This document shows positions 23,330 to 34,975 of a stretch of DNA of 64,000 nt, piece after piece. The notes under the pieces were generated by a model that worked only from the letters and a program-made list of their open reading frames with translations, was not told where the DNA came from and ran no database searches. Source of the stretch: Benincasa hispida (lineage: Eukaryota > Streptophyta > Magnoliopsida > Cucurbitales > Cucurbitaceae). Where the stretch lies: the NCBI RefSeq assembly GCF_009727055.1, contig NC_052353.1:47888373-47952372 (forward strand), given 5' to 3'. Each line of letters begins with the position of its first letter. The stretch's first letter is position 1. The translations under genes and the position numbers were made by a program.

Positions 23330-23845
23330 GTTTAGAAAATATTTGAACAAATGAATCATGATAGGTTACCAATTCTCTCAAGCAGGTCATTAAGCAAATT
23401 CATTGCTGCAAGTATTTAATTTTATATTATATTTCTTTTAATAGAGTAAAAAATATAAATGAGACGACAGTATCAGATAAATAGGTCAAAACTTCAAAAC
23501 TACATGCATTAAGTTAAGTGAGCATAGTCCAAGATCCAATTAAACTTTTGAACATAACTGTTTACTTGCTCCCCTGCCAAACAAAGGGGTTTACATTAGA
23601 ATAAACTGACTCAAAACATTATATAACGAAGATCATATCTTACATTAAGTAATTTAGTATGGTTAGTATAAAAGTTCAGCTACAAAGCTAGTGCAGTAGA
23701 AAAGGGGGAAAATCACAAGTTCAGTAGGTATACAAAATGGCAATGCAAAGGCGATTACGGTCGCTGAGTTGTTGCCACCAACTGCTCCTTCCAATCGAGT
23801 TTAAATTCTCTGTATAAATAGAATAAAAATTAGAAGAAAGAGAGT
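23330..23845. other. Spacer between CACTA element and copia LTR
   Basis: Mostly AT-rich with no reading frame. The stretch 23340-23410 continues the TTTAG flank of the CACTA element and may belong to the broken LRR locus. No firm signal. Confidence 0.35.
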
Positions 23846-24486
23846 TGTTGGGCTGATCACTCTTCACAAGTCCCAAATACTCAAAATCAACGTTGGAGAG
23901 ATGAAGAAATGGCTCAAAACTATTCTATCAAATCCTCGATACTCGAAACTCGATGCTCAACTGCTTCCTACTCGATCCTCGATCAGAACTCCCTTCTTTG
24001 TTTGACTAGTCTTTGTTAAATCCTCGATGCAACTTGATGACAAAAGAACTAATACTTGATCATACTCGACGATTCTTGAACGATACTTGGTGCGACTCGA
24101 AGGTGAAAACGATGTACTCGGAGCTACTCGATAGCGAAGAATCGATGCACGATTGACTCGATAATCTGATTACTTGATGTGATTTGAAATGTAAATGAAT
24201 AGCGCACTATTTGTAGTAAAGAATTACTCGATTGAATAAGAAAGATAAGGGAAGAAGAAAGGGACATAGTGTTTACGTGGTTCGGCAAGATTGCCTATGT
24301 CCACAGGAAGATCTGAATTCTTTTACTTGATGAAGATTGGGTATAGATTATTATTATATCTTTTTTTTTTTTTACAGTAATTTGAATTTGAAATCAGTGG
24401 TATTTAGAAGAATATACCAGCTGACCGTTACAAATGTTAGTTATAAACAAATAGAAATTTGAGGTACTTGAGTCAAAGCTTCTTCA
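23846..24486 (-). mobile_element. 3' LTR of copia element C
   Basis: On the minus strand it begins TGAAGAAGCTTTGACTC right after a polypurine tract (AAGGTGGAGAA) and ends CAGCCCAACA. The 641-bp segment lies directly downstream of the RNase H of element C. It holds a cluster of ACTCGAT/ATCGAG phrases at 23930-24190 and the GTTTACGTGGTTCGGC phrase common in plant copia LTRs. The left flank is AGAGT; the partner LTR is missing. Confidence 0.5.
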
Positions 24487-24539
24487 AATTCTCCACCTTG
24501 ACTCCAATGTCTTGCAATCTTCATGATCTTCCTGATTCT

Positions 24540-25950
24540 GACCGGTTTGTCTACCCTATGTCTGGGAGCTCAAAACCAACTTATTCTAAACATTTAAACA
24601 ATTTAAGCTTTGAAACAAGTTTTGTTAACATATCAGCTATAATGTCGGAAATGTGAACCTTTAAGATTTCTATCTCCCCTGTCTCAATTTTATCTCTAAT
24701 GAAATGATATTTGATATCAATGTGCTTTGTTCTAGTGTGGAATTGTGGATTTGGGGACAAATGGATAGAACTTTAGTTATCATAGTAGAGTTTCACTAGT
24801 AATTGATCTATTCCAAAGTCTTTCAACAGTCCCTTGAGCCACAAAGCCTCTTTGATTGCTTAAGTTAGAGTCAAGTATTTAACTTCAGTTGTAGATAAGG
24901 CTACTATAAGTTGTAATGATGCTTTTAAGCTGATTAGATTAGAACCAAAAAGGAAAAGGTAACCTGTTAAGGACCTTCTTTTGTCCAAATCATCAGCATA
25001 GTCAACATCAATATATTCATAAAGCTCTAGATTTGGTTTAGCTGGCCTTTGATAGACTAACTTTGAGTTTTTAGACCAAACTAAATATCTTAAAATCCAT
25101 TTAGTAGCCTCCCAGTGTCTCTTACCAGGATTAGACATATATCTACTGACTAAGCTAGTTGAATATGAGAGATCGGGTATAGTAGAAATCATTAAATACA
25201 TTAAGCTTCCGACTGCTTGACTATAGGGTATGACAGCCATCTGTTTCTGGTGTTCTTGTCACAATGCTTAGGAGAGTTGGCTGAGGAAAGCTTACAGTGC
25301 TGAGCAATAGGTAAACTCATAGGTTTGGCATCATTCATGTTGAACCTTTTAAGGATCTTCTCACAATAAGAGGACTGATTGATGCTTAGAACTTCTTTGT
25401 TCCTATGGATCTATATTCCTAGGACCTTGCTTGCTTCTCCTAAATTCTTCATATCAAACTCTCCTTTTAAGAGGTTTTTAACATAGGTTAGATCTTCTTT
25501 GGACCTACCTGCCAGCTACATGTCATCTACATATATGAGTAGGTAAACTTTGTCTATGTAAGAACCTGTGTTTATATAAGCACATATGTCAAATGAACTT
25601 CTTTTGAACCCAATGCTAGAAATATAGTCATTAAATCTCTTATACCAACACCTAGGTGATTGTTTTAACCCATATATAGACTTATTAAGTAAGCAAAAGA
25701 GATTTTCTTTTCCTTTAACTTCAAGTCCTTTAGGTTGCGTCATATAGAATGTCTCCTCTAGATGTCCGTGAAGAAAGGCGATTTTGACATCTAGTTGATA
25801 CAATTCTAGATTATGATGCTCCACTTCAATGTGGCGGAGTTGAATGGGTCTACCATCGATGAAGGCAGCCAAGTTAGCATAATCCTGCATTCATTGTAGT
25901 AAAGCTTCCTGCACTTTGTTAGTAATGTGATTCTTAACAAAGTGAAATAC
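24540..25950 (-). pseudogene. Copia element C: RT and RNase H remnant
   Basis: Two main frames on the minus strand. The first, 25890-25516, has QLDVKIAFLHGHLEETFYM, SIYGLKQSPRCWYKRFND and ends LIYVDDM, so the copia RT catalytic YVDD is present. A stop then falls at LAGRSKEDL, and the text continues LGEASKVLGI. The second, 25240-24860, has PYSQAVGSLMYLM, YADD (where DWAGD is usual) and STTEVKYLTLT of RNase H. RNase H continues past a stop to RTKHIDIKYHFIRDKI and ADMLTK near 24590. Upstream parts (gag, protease, integrase) are absent, because element A begins at 25951. The group resembles Tnt1-94-type pol. Inactive. Confidence 0.8.
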
Positions 25951-28081
25951 TGTTGGGATTAATGTCCTAATTCTCCCGGAGTCTCGTTGTTTGAAATGAT
26001 ACACATTGTTTGATGAATAAATTAATTGTTATTTCATTCTGGCTTTTACTCATATCCAATAAACAAAGCTCCATGGTTATCTTATGTAAACTTAACCATG
26101 TATATGTGATATATAAGTGGATCATGCCTTAAGTGGTAACCTAAATAGGTCTGTAATATAAGGATTAAGGTGAGATACCTGATCCTGGTGATACTACGAA
26201 TACGACCTACTTTGTAGAGGTTTGCAAGTGTTGTAAACTACTATAGATGGTAGATCCTGACCATTCATGTGGAGACGTGCGAGCGAGGGTGTCCTATACA
26301 AAGAGTTTATATAGGACTAGACCACGAAATGACTAGACTCTGTATATAATGTCATTGATTCTAGAGACTTACATCTCACCTAAACGATCATAGGTGACAC
26401 GACCTCAATCCTGAGTGTTTTGGGAACTCCTGCCTTTGAGAGCGGTTCTTTGATTAGTATGAGTGAGAGTGGCCAGATGCCAACTCAACATGCCTACCTT
26501 TTTGGGGACTTGTCTGATCTAGGAGCTGAGAACTCAATCCACAAGATGGAATTCACTCCCTTCCCAAAGCAGGGGTAAGTAGAGAGATTGCTCCCTTAAG
26601 GGGCTGGTTTTGGGGCTTAAATATAGTGACCACAGCTTCTCTTTGAAAGAGAGGACTTAATCATAGTAGGATTATGAGTTATGTTCATTAGAGGGATCAG
26701 TGGTACTTAAGGAGTTAGATGTAACTATAGAGGCATAACGGTTATTGGTCGAGTTGTACTTACGAGCGATCTGTGAAGGATTGTCGCACTACTGATTGGT
26801 TAAGATGGACACATAATATATATGTGGTAAGGAGAGTTCAACTGTCGGTCTTTAGTGAAGTGTATGACAGTTAACGAATGGTGAATCCATGACTAAAGAG
26901 TTTAGTCAATTATTCACGTACCGTTGGAGCTTCGAGCTACAGGTTCATAAGGTCCCCTTGATAGCTCAATGGATTCAGTTGAGGATCAGTTCTTGATGTT
27001 GATTTGAAATGTTCAAATTTACAAGAGGTATTTCGATTATATATGATATGATCGATATGATGTATGAGATACATCTAACGGAGGATTAATGTAAATGAGA
27101 TTTATATTAAGTGCCATGAAATAGAAAAAGTGTTATGGTTTATATGTTTCATGAGATGAAATATTAAAACTATAGGTTATAAATATAGTATGGTAAGTTA
27201 GCTATCATTTATTTTTATAATAATATTAATTATTAGATAATTAACTCTTTTTCTTTAATAACCAATTGAGTGGGAGGTTATTGGTAGTTTCATGGTAACC
27301 GTGAGATAAAAGGAAAATTATTTTCCTAATTTAGTAAGAAAAGAAATAACAAGGATTTTACAATGTTGAAGTTTGCAAATTGTGAATTTGAGATTTCCTC
27401 TCTTGGAATATTCTCATGGAAGTTGTCAAGTAAATTGGATTTACTAAGCGACAACTTGGATAAGGTAAACGATCGTGTAGTAGTTGTAGGCGACAGACAC
27501 TTAGCTAAGTGATAAGTTGAATGATTGCTTAGCTTTTGCTAGACGATCGCTTAGCTTTTGCTAAACGATTGGGCATCGACCTATACGATAGGTTCAGACA
27601 TCTCCCACTTGCTCAATCGTTTACACGATTGTTGTTTCTTTTGTCTCTACCTCAAACCAAGTCCACACAGAGCCCACCCTCTGGATTCTCACACCGAGAA
27701 TACCTAGGTAGTCTTCTTGGTGGTGTCATATGAACTTGACACCATCAAGGTTCTATGGAGGTCGTTCATGTTGTTGGAATGTTCATGATCGAGGTGATCG
27801 CTGAGTTCGAGTGCACTATGTTTGTGTTATGTAGCGGTCACGTTGGACGAGTGTTCAAGGTTGCTATGTTCGAGCGTTCGTGATCAAAAAGCTTGGCGAT
27901 GAGTCTACAAATGTGTGTCTCGTTTCTCCTTGAATATTTGTAGTATCATGCTGTAATTTCTATAATGAATGCATAACCGTATGTTTCTGTTTATGACTGT
28001 AATGTGTAAATTTCATATATGATTGTAATTTGGAATGATCTTTCTGCTGCTCATGGAAATCCTCGTATTCGATTTCCTTCA
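25951..28081 (+). repeat. 5' LTR of element A
   Basis: 2131 bp, TGTTGGGATT to TTCCTTCA, followed by the primer site. The motif-rich part is 27464-27630, with several ACGATCG/ACGATTG units and TTAGCTTTTGCTA direct repeats (27528-27572). Short frames inside, such as 27536-27733, are not genes. Confidence 0.88.
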
Positions 28082-28082
28082 A

Positions 28083-28101
28083 TTGGTATCAAAGCCAGGT
28101 T
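28083..28101 (+). other. Initiator-Met tRNA primer binding site of element A
   Basis: TTGGTATCAAAGCCAGG directly after the LTR end. It matches the plant initiator tRNA-Met complement TGGTATCA.AGC used by copia elements. Confidence 0.8.
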
Positions 28102-28429
28102 GTTCTGATATTCCAAATTACAAGTTTGTTTTGAACTTCATTTTACAGTCTTGGTGGGTTTCTGCATTTGTATTTAATTGTTAAGTGCATTTGTGGATGG
28201 ATTTAATGAATGTTTCATGTTTAATTACCTTTAGTTAAAGCTTTCTTCAATTACAAAGTGTTAATTTGTAAGGGCCCCTGTGTTTTTTAGCGTAATTAAC
28301 TTGCAACCAAGTCTGTAATTCAAAGAGTTTAAGTTAGTCGAGTCGTTCGTGATGAAGTTTCAAAGCATGGAGATGCGGTTCTCAACGAGGAAGAAGATCA
28401 AGCATTGGTCGTATCGTGTAGCCTAAGGT

Positions 28430-28960
28430 AAACAATCGTTGGGATTTATCTAAGTGATCGTGTAGATTTTTCTATACGATCATGTAGTATTTACTAAACG
28501 ATCATTTAGCTAATGCTAAGTGATGGAGTAAATCGTTTACTCTATCGCGTAGCGTCGGTTTCCCGATCACGTAGGTGCTAGAGGTAGACGATCGTAGTGA
28601 GAGCATGTGATGCTCATCGTTTAGTAAAAGGCGCGCGCTAGATGATTGTGTAGTTTGCAAGCCTCATCGCTTATTTACTGCTTACACGATCGTGCGGTAT
28701 ATACAGAGGCGCTAGCTAAGCGATCGTTTAGGCTATGGTGCTTTTCCTCATCGTAGTCATTTAAATGATCGCGTAAGGCGGGTGTTGTGCAGAGCGCGCT
28801 AAGCGATTGCGTACCTCAGGCTTCATCGCATAGTAAAAGTTACACGATCGTGTAGTATTTGCTAAATGATCGTTTAGCTCTAGGAGCGTTGGTAAACGAT
28901 AGAGCAAAGCATTTGTTTTATCGTGTAGGCGATCGCGGGGAGTTTAGTACACAATGGTTG
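28430..28960 (+). repeat. Degenerate array of ACGATCG-type palindromic motifs in the element A leader
   Basis: About 530 bp in which variants of TAAACGATCGTTTAGC, ACGATCGTGTAG and ACGATCATGTAG recur every 20-60 bp in both orientations, for example at 28588, 28686, 28716, 28844 and 28868. The motif is a near-palindrome centred on CGATCG. The same unit occurs in the LTRs of this element and in the unrelated gypsy LTR at 61979-62591. No coding frame crosses it. Confidence 0.75.
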
Positions 28961-29188
28961 GAGACGTGTTGCTTCGCCCGGACGGTTCAAGACCGGTTCG
29001 CCTGTTTGAACCAGAGACTCCTTGTTTTTGTAATAGTTAGCTTTAATTTTGTGTTTTTAAGGCAATTTTACCCGGTTCATCAACATTTATTTTTTATACA
29101 TTTGATGTATGGTGGTTATATGGCAAATTTTTTGACATATAGTTTAAACACCCACCTTAGGTTGTGCAATTATTTATGCATCATGTAT

Positions 29189-29498
29189 TATAAATGTTAT
29201 AATCTAACATGAAGAAATTACATGCAAGCATGTGCACGCATCATGAAATATAAGAGTTATATTTTGCATGCAGTGAGCAGTATCATGCATCATCCTTTTA
29301 TTATAAGTGTTATAGTCTAAGGGTGAATGGAAGCATATTATGCTTGTTTTATTGTTGTTTTGTATAAGTGTTATATAAAAGAAGTAGCAATGAATGGACA
29401 ATGCATTGAGCATGACACTAGGCAGTTTATAAGTGTTATGAATGCCTTGCATGCGTTAGCTTAGCACTATGGTTTTGGTTTCCGTTTATAAGTGTTAT
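29189..29498 (+). repeat. Six-copy array of TATAAGTGTTAT at ~60-bp spacing
   Basis: Copies start at 29189 (TATAAATGTTAT), 29249 (TATAAGAGTTAT), 29302, 29363, 29428 and 29487 (four exact). Intervals are 60, 53, 61, 65 and 59 bp. The core ATAA-GTG-TTAT is a dyad with a 3-bp spacer. Intervening DNA is not alike beyond scattered GCAT words, so this is periodic spacing of one element and not a simple tandem repeat. It lies in the non-coding leader of element A. Confidence 0.75.
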
Positions 29499-30009
29499 TA
29501 AGGAAATTAGACCTAAAATCAATACGAAAGAGTTTCATGCAGACTTAGAGTGAACTTAAGTTTTTTAAAAGAGTTTTAAAATTGGATTGAGATAGACCTA
29601 AGTTCAAATGGTTCTAAAGAGTTTAGTGACCTAGATTAATCCTTTAAAATTGATTTAATAGGATTAAATTAATTGGAATAAAAGATTCAATTTGTTTTAA
29701 ATCTATCTATAAGGGTCTTTTTGCCTAAGGCGAGTTCTGGCTAGGCTGGGGTTCTTAAGTTGACGGAAACGTAACACCTCTACCTGGGAACCTACCTGGA
29801 AAGGTGAATTAGATAGATTTTCAACAAGCATGTGAATGTTTGGTCAAAGACTCCATTAAAGAGTTTAATGGATGATGATCAAAAAGTTGTTTAACTATCC
29901 AAGGTAAAAGTTACTCTTGGGCAAACCTAAAAGTCACTTAGTTAAAATCCTTAGCCGTATTTTTTCTAAGTAAACTAAACCCTAGTTTATAAAATACTCA
30001 GTGGGAGGA

Positions 30010-30350
30010 AGAGATGTATCTGATATGTCTATGATTCCACTCAGGTTTCTCCCTGTATGTTCACACTGTGAGATTCACAATTGGCCTCGTGGTGTCCTAG
30101 GAGCATCCCTCTTCGGATGGTGTTTGCATGAGTCAATATCAAAGTGGACGGAGAGAGTGTTTATAGGAAGTAGGTGAAGGGTGTGTGTCAACACGTCCTA
30201 TGGTCTCTGTCATTGGTTCACACCGTGAGATCATTTTGTACTCCCTCGTGGCACCTTGGAGCATCCCCCTTCGGATGAGTTTTGTGCAGTTGGTCAAGAT
30301 CAAGGTGAACTCCAGAAATGGATAGGGTCGCTTTAGGTTTTTCCCCAATC
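30010..30350 (+). repeat. Two diverged ~160-bp direct repeats in the leader
   Basis: The unit contains GTTCACACYGTGAGAT, then CCTCGTGG, GGAGCATCCC and CTTCGGATG, and occurs from about 30058 and again from about 30217. The order of the landmarks is the same in both. Function unknown; it may be an old tandem duplication in the leader RNA. Confidence 0.65.
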
Positions 30351-30689
30351 GGATTTTTCCCTTCAGATTAGCTTTTTGGAGCGAAACTCTAGGGCCTAAA
30401 ATGGCGGGTCACACTTACGGGAGATTGTTAAGTAAGTTAATGATCTCTTGGCCAAATCAATGATGGCTAGCCGTTATAAGAGTAAGAGTTGTTCTGGTAT
30501 GAATGATCGGTTGAGAACTTCTCAATTTGGAGGAGGGATAATTGACCTCTCTTTGGCGGCTTTTGTCCTAAACCTTTGAAGCGTCATTTCGAAACTAGAT
30601 GTCACACGGGGTTCATATTTGTTTTGCTAAAACCTTATTGGATGTTGTTTTGTTTTACAACAGGTATTTGCTTAAAACCTAACGTAGGT

Positions 30690-33600
30690 CAATGTTTTCT
30701 TTTCAACAACTCGTTAGTATTTTCATTTAGTGCTTTTAATATGACTGACTACATACAGTGCAAAGAACCGTGTGAAACGTATTTCGTGGAAAACGACCTC
30801 GTATTTTTCATGGTTGAGGAATGTCCTCAAGTCCTGACCCTTAATGCATTGTGAAGTGTTCGCAATGCATATGAAGTGTGGATGAAGTCTAATTCATTGG
30901 CTCGACTTCACATTTTGGCTAACGTACCTGATGTTTTGGCCAAAAGGGTTGAGAACATGGTAATTGCACGCGAGATCATGGACTCACTGCAAGATTTGTT
31001 TGAACGTCAATTCTTACTTTTCGAGCATAAAGGGATGGACGACAAAACCAGTAGTGTCAGTTGTTATGACACTGATCCCTCTACTCTCCAAAAGAGGAGA
31101 CAAGACAGTAAATATGATTTATTGATCATGGAAACATGTTTGGTAGTGAATGATGATTCTACCTGGATCCTTAATTTGGGTGCTACCAATCATGTCAGTT
31201 TCTCTTACCAAGGATTTAGTTCCTGAAAAACGTTGCCACAAGGAGAGATGATTCTATGGGACGGTACTAGTGAGGTTGTTTCAGCTGTTGCTGTAGGTAG
31301 GCTAAAGTTATTTGTTGACAAGAAACATTATCTGTTACTGGATAATATTTTTGTAGTTCCTCATATTAAGAGGAACTTAATCTCAGTTTCTTGTCTCATT
31401 GAACAAGGCTATACCGTCTCTTTTTCTGAAAATAAAGTATTTATTTTCAAGAATGGAATAGAGATTGGTTATGGTTCAATGGAAAGTAACTTATATGTAC
31501 TAAGGTCGTTAGTCATAAAAGCCATGTTTAATACTGAAATGTTTAGTATGGAAACAATAGCTAAAAGACCAAAGGTTTCTCCTAAAGAAAACACCCATCT
31601 TTGGCATTTAAGGTTAGGTCACATTAACCTCAATAGGATTGAGAAGTTGGTGAAAAGTGGACTTCTAAAGAGTTTAGAAGAAAACTCCTTGTCGATATGT
31701 GAATCATGCCTCGAAGGTAAGATGACCAAATGACCTTTTACTGAAAAAAGGTTACAAAGCCAAAGAAGCCTTGGAGCTTATACATTCAGACCTCTATCGT
31801 TCAATGAATGTTAGAGCTCGGGGTGGGTATGAATATTTCATCTCTTTCATAGATGATTATTCAAGATTTGGGTATCTCTACCTAATGCAACGTAAGTCTG
31901 AAGCTCTTGACAAGTTCAAGGAGTATAAGGCTGAAGTTGAAAACTTGTTAGGTAAGAAGATAAAAACACTATGATCTAATCGTGGTGGAGAGTATATGGA
32001 CCTCTAATTCCAGAACTATATGATAGAACATGAGATTGTGTCCCAACTCTCAGCCTCTAGTACACCTCAGCAGAATGGTGTATTAAAAAGGAGAAACAGA
32101 AGCTTGTTGGACATGGTTTGGTCTATGATTAGTTATGCTCATCTTCCAGACTCATTTTGGGGTTTTGCAGTGCAGAATTCATGTTATATCCTAAACAATG
32201 TTCCCTCGAAAAGTGTGTCTGAAACACCTTTTGAGTTATGGAGAGGTCATAAAGGTAGTTAACGCCAATTCAGGATTTGGGGTTGTCCGACACATGTGCT
32301 TATGACTAACCCAAAGAAGTTAGAACCGCGTTCGAAGATTTGCCTCTTTGTAGGCTACCCCAAGGAAACGAGAGGTGGATACTTCTATGATCCGAGTGAG
32401 AACAAAGTGTTTGTTTCTATAAAAGCTATCTTCTTGAAAGAAGACCACGTGAGGGATCATAAGTCACGAAGTAAGCTCGTTTTACGCAAGATCGCTAGTG
32501 AGACTGAGACTGCTGAGGGTTCAACAAGAGCTATTGAACAAGCCAACAGATCAACAAGAGTTATTGAGGTTGGAACATCTAGTCAGCTCAAGAGTTGAGA
32601 CTGACTCGATGTAGTGGGAGGGTTATGAACCCACGGTTTGGCTGAAACCCAAAACGTCATTTTGAATGATGGGGTTGAGGTTCCATTGTCTTTTAAGAAA
32701 GTAATAGAGGATGTTGACAAAGATGAATGGGTTAAGGTCATGAACCAGGAAATGGAGTCTATGTACTTCAATAACGTCTGGGAGCTTATTGATCCACCTG
32801 ATGGGGTAAGACCTATTGGGTGTAAGTGGATCTATAAGCGAAAGAGAGGTGTAGATGGAAAGGTGCAAACCTTTAAAACTAGAGTCGTGGCAAAAGGTTA
32901 TACCCAAGTTGAGGGAGTTAACTATGAGGAAACTTTCTCACCTGTTGCCATGCTCAAGTCTATCAGGATTCTCCTGTCCATAGCCACATTTTATGGTTAT
33001 GAAATATGGCAAATGGACAGCAAGACTGCCTTTCTTAATGGTAATCTTGAGGAGACCATCTATATGACTCAACCAGAAGGGTTCCTAGTTCCAGATCAAG
33101 AGCAAAGAGTTTGTAAGCTTAATAGGTCTATTTACGGGCTGAAACAAGCATCTAGATGTTGGAATATCATATTTGATATTGTTGTCAAGTCATTTGGCTT
33201 TGATCAGAACGTTGATGAGCCTTGTGTTTACAAGAAGATCATCAACAACTCAGTAGCTTTCCCAGTACTGTATATGGATGATATCCTATTCATTGGGAAT
33301 GATATAAGGTATCTAACTGACATTAAGAATTGGCTAGCTGCCCAGTTCCAAATGAAAGATTTAGGTGAGGCACAATATGTTCTAGGGATCCAGATCATTT
33401 GGGATCATAAGAACAAACGGTTAGCCCTGTCTCAAGCATCGTACATTGATCAAGTGTTGATCAGGTACAAAATGCAGGATTCCAAGAGGGGTTTGTTACC
33501 GTTCAGGCATGGAATCGTTTTGTCTAAGGATCAATGTCCTAAAACACCTCAAGAGTTTGAGGAGATGAGACGGATTCCCTGTGCTTCATAGGAAGCTTAA

Positions 33601-34254
33601 TGTATGCAATGTTGTGTACCAGACCCGACATTTGCTATGCAGTAGAAATTATCGATCGGTATCAGTCCAATCTAGGATTTGATCACTGGATGGCGGTCAA
33701 GACAAACTTCAAGTATCTTCGAAGAACAAGATACTACATGCTCGTGTATGGAGATAAGGATCTAATCCTTACAAGATACACGGACTCTGACTTTCAGACC
33801 GATAGAGATTCTCGCAAATCGACATCGGGGTTAGTTTTCACTCTGAATGAAGGGTATGTAGTCTGGCGAAGCATCAAGTAAGGATACATTGCGGACTCCA
33901 CTATGGAAGCCGAATATGTAGCCACTTGTGAAGCGAGCTGAGAAGGTTGTTTGGCTGAGGAAATTTCTTTCAGATTTGGAAGTTATTCCAAATATGGATT
34001 CGCCTATCACTCTTTATTGTGATAACAGCGGAGCTATGGCAAATTCAAAGGAGCCTCGGAGTCATCATCGGGGACAACACATAGAACGAAAATACCACTT
34101 GATGAGGGAAATTTTGCATCGCGATGATGTGATAGTCACGAAGATCGCATCAGAGCACAATGTTGCTGATCCCTTTACAAAGGCTCTCATGGCTAAAGTG
34201 TTCGAGGGTCACTTGGAGAGTCTGGGTCTGTGGGACATATGGCATTTTATCTAA
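30690..34254 (+). pseudogene. Element A gag-pol (Tnt1-like copia), broken
   Basis: A short gag remnant (30750-31020, with YIQCKEPCETYF and a deletion in the middle) leads into the protease (WILNLGATNHV, near 31160; the usual DSGA is lost, reading NLGA). The pre-integrase segment ends WHLRLGHIN and the integrase holds HSDLYRSM, SFIDDYSRFGY and TPQQNG. RT is the best preserved part: 32638-33591, 317 residues, with GCKWIYKRKRG, the YTQVEGVNYEETFSPVA finger, and an intact YMDD catalytic motif within VLYMDDILF. RNase H follows at 33600-34254 (RPDICYAVEI, then ADPFTKAL). Stops or frameshifts fall near 31226, 31733, 31975, 32262, 32598, 33591 and 33881. Length and order are typical for the family. 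It cannot make a polyprotein. Confidence 0.85.
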
Positions 34255-34760
34255 GGCAAGTGGGAGATGATACTAGAGTATGTCCTAGTTTATTGTATAT
34301 TGTACATTTTTATATTCTATTGTATATTAGTCTCCCGAGGCATTAAGACAAGTGGGAGATTGTTGGGATTAGTGTCCTAATTCTCCCGGAGTCTCGTTGT
34401 TTGAAATGATACACATTGTTTGATGAATAAATTAATTGTTATTTCATTCTGGCTTTTACTCATATCCAATAAACAAAGCTCCATGGTTATCTTATGTAAA
34501 CTTAACCATGTATATGTGATATACAAGTGGATCATACCTTAAGTGATAACCTAAATAGGTATGTAGTATAAGGATTAAGGTAGGATACCTGATTCTGGTG
34601 ACACTATGGATACGGCCCGCTTTGTAGAGGTTTGCAAGTGTTGTAAACTACTATAGATGGTAGATCCTGACCATTCATGTGGAGACGTGCGGGCGGGGGT
34701 GTCCTATACAAAGAGTTTGTATAAGACCGGACCACGAGATGACTAGACTCTGTATATAAA

Positions 34761-34798
34761 CTGTCTCTTATACACATCTAGATGTGTATAAGAGACAG
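34761..34798. other. Nextera mate-pair junction adapter (non-biological)
   Basis: Second perfect copy of the 38-bp mosaic-end pair, starting CTGTCTCTTATACACATCT. It interrupts the 3' LTR after TGTATATAAA. Confidence 0.97.
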
Positions 34799-34824
34799 AT
34801 CTATAGGTCCATAAGGTCCTCTTG
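34799..34824 (+). other. Displaced 26-bp LTR scrap between two adapters
   Basis: It contains CTATAGGTCCATAAGGTCCT and four further bases that match 35539-35562 of the same LTR exactly, about 740 bp away from the place they belong. This is typical of a short mate-pair fragment trapped in gap filling. Confidence 0.85.
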
Positions 34825-34862
34825 CTGTCTCTTATACACATCTAGATGTGTATAAGAGACAG
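34825..34862. other. Nextera mate-pair junction adapter (non-biological)
   Basis: Third perfect copy of the same 38-bp palindrome. The minus-strand reading across it gives SYTHLDVYKRQ, a peptide familiar as translated adapter in protein databases. Confidence 0.97.
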
Positions 34863-34975
34863 CTACTATAGATGGTAGATCCTGACCATTCATGTGGAGA
34901 CGTGCGGGCGGGGGTGTCCTATACAAAGAGTTTGTATAAGACCGGACCACGAGATGACTAGACTCTGTATATAAA
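34863..34975 (+). repeat. 113-bp exact repeat of the adjacent LTR
   Basis: It matches 34648-34760 at a constant offset of 215 and ends where the LTR text resumes (GCCATTGATACTAG). Together with the two adapters and the 26-bp scrap it totals exactly 215 bp. Confidence 0.9.

Noticed and set aside
29189..29498. CRISPR-like array (regular repeat at ~60 bp)
   Set aside because: Plant nuclear retrotransposon leader, 12-bp repeats with mismatches, variable spacer length, no cas genes.
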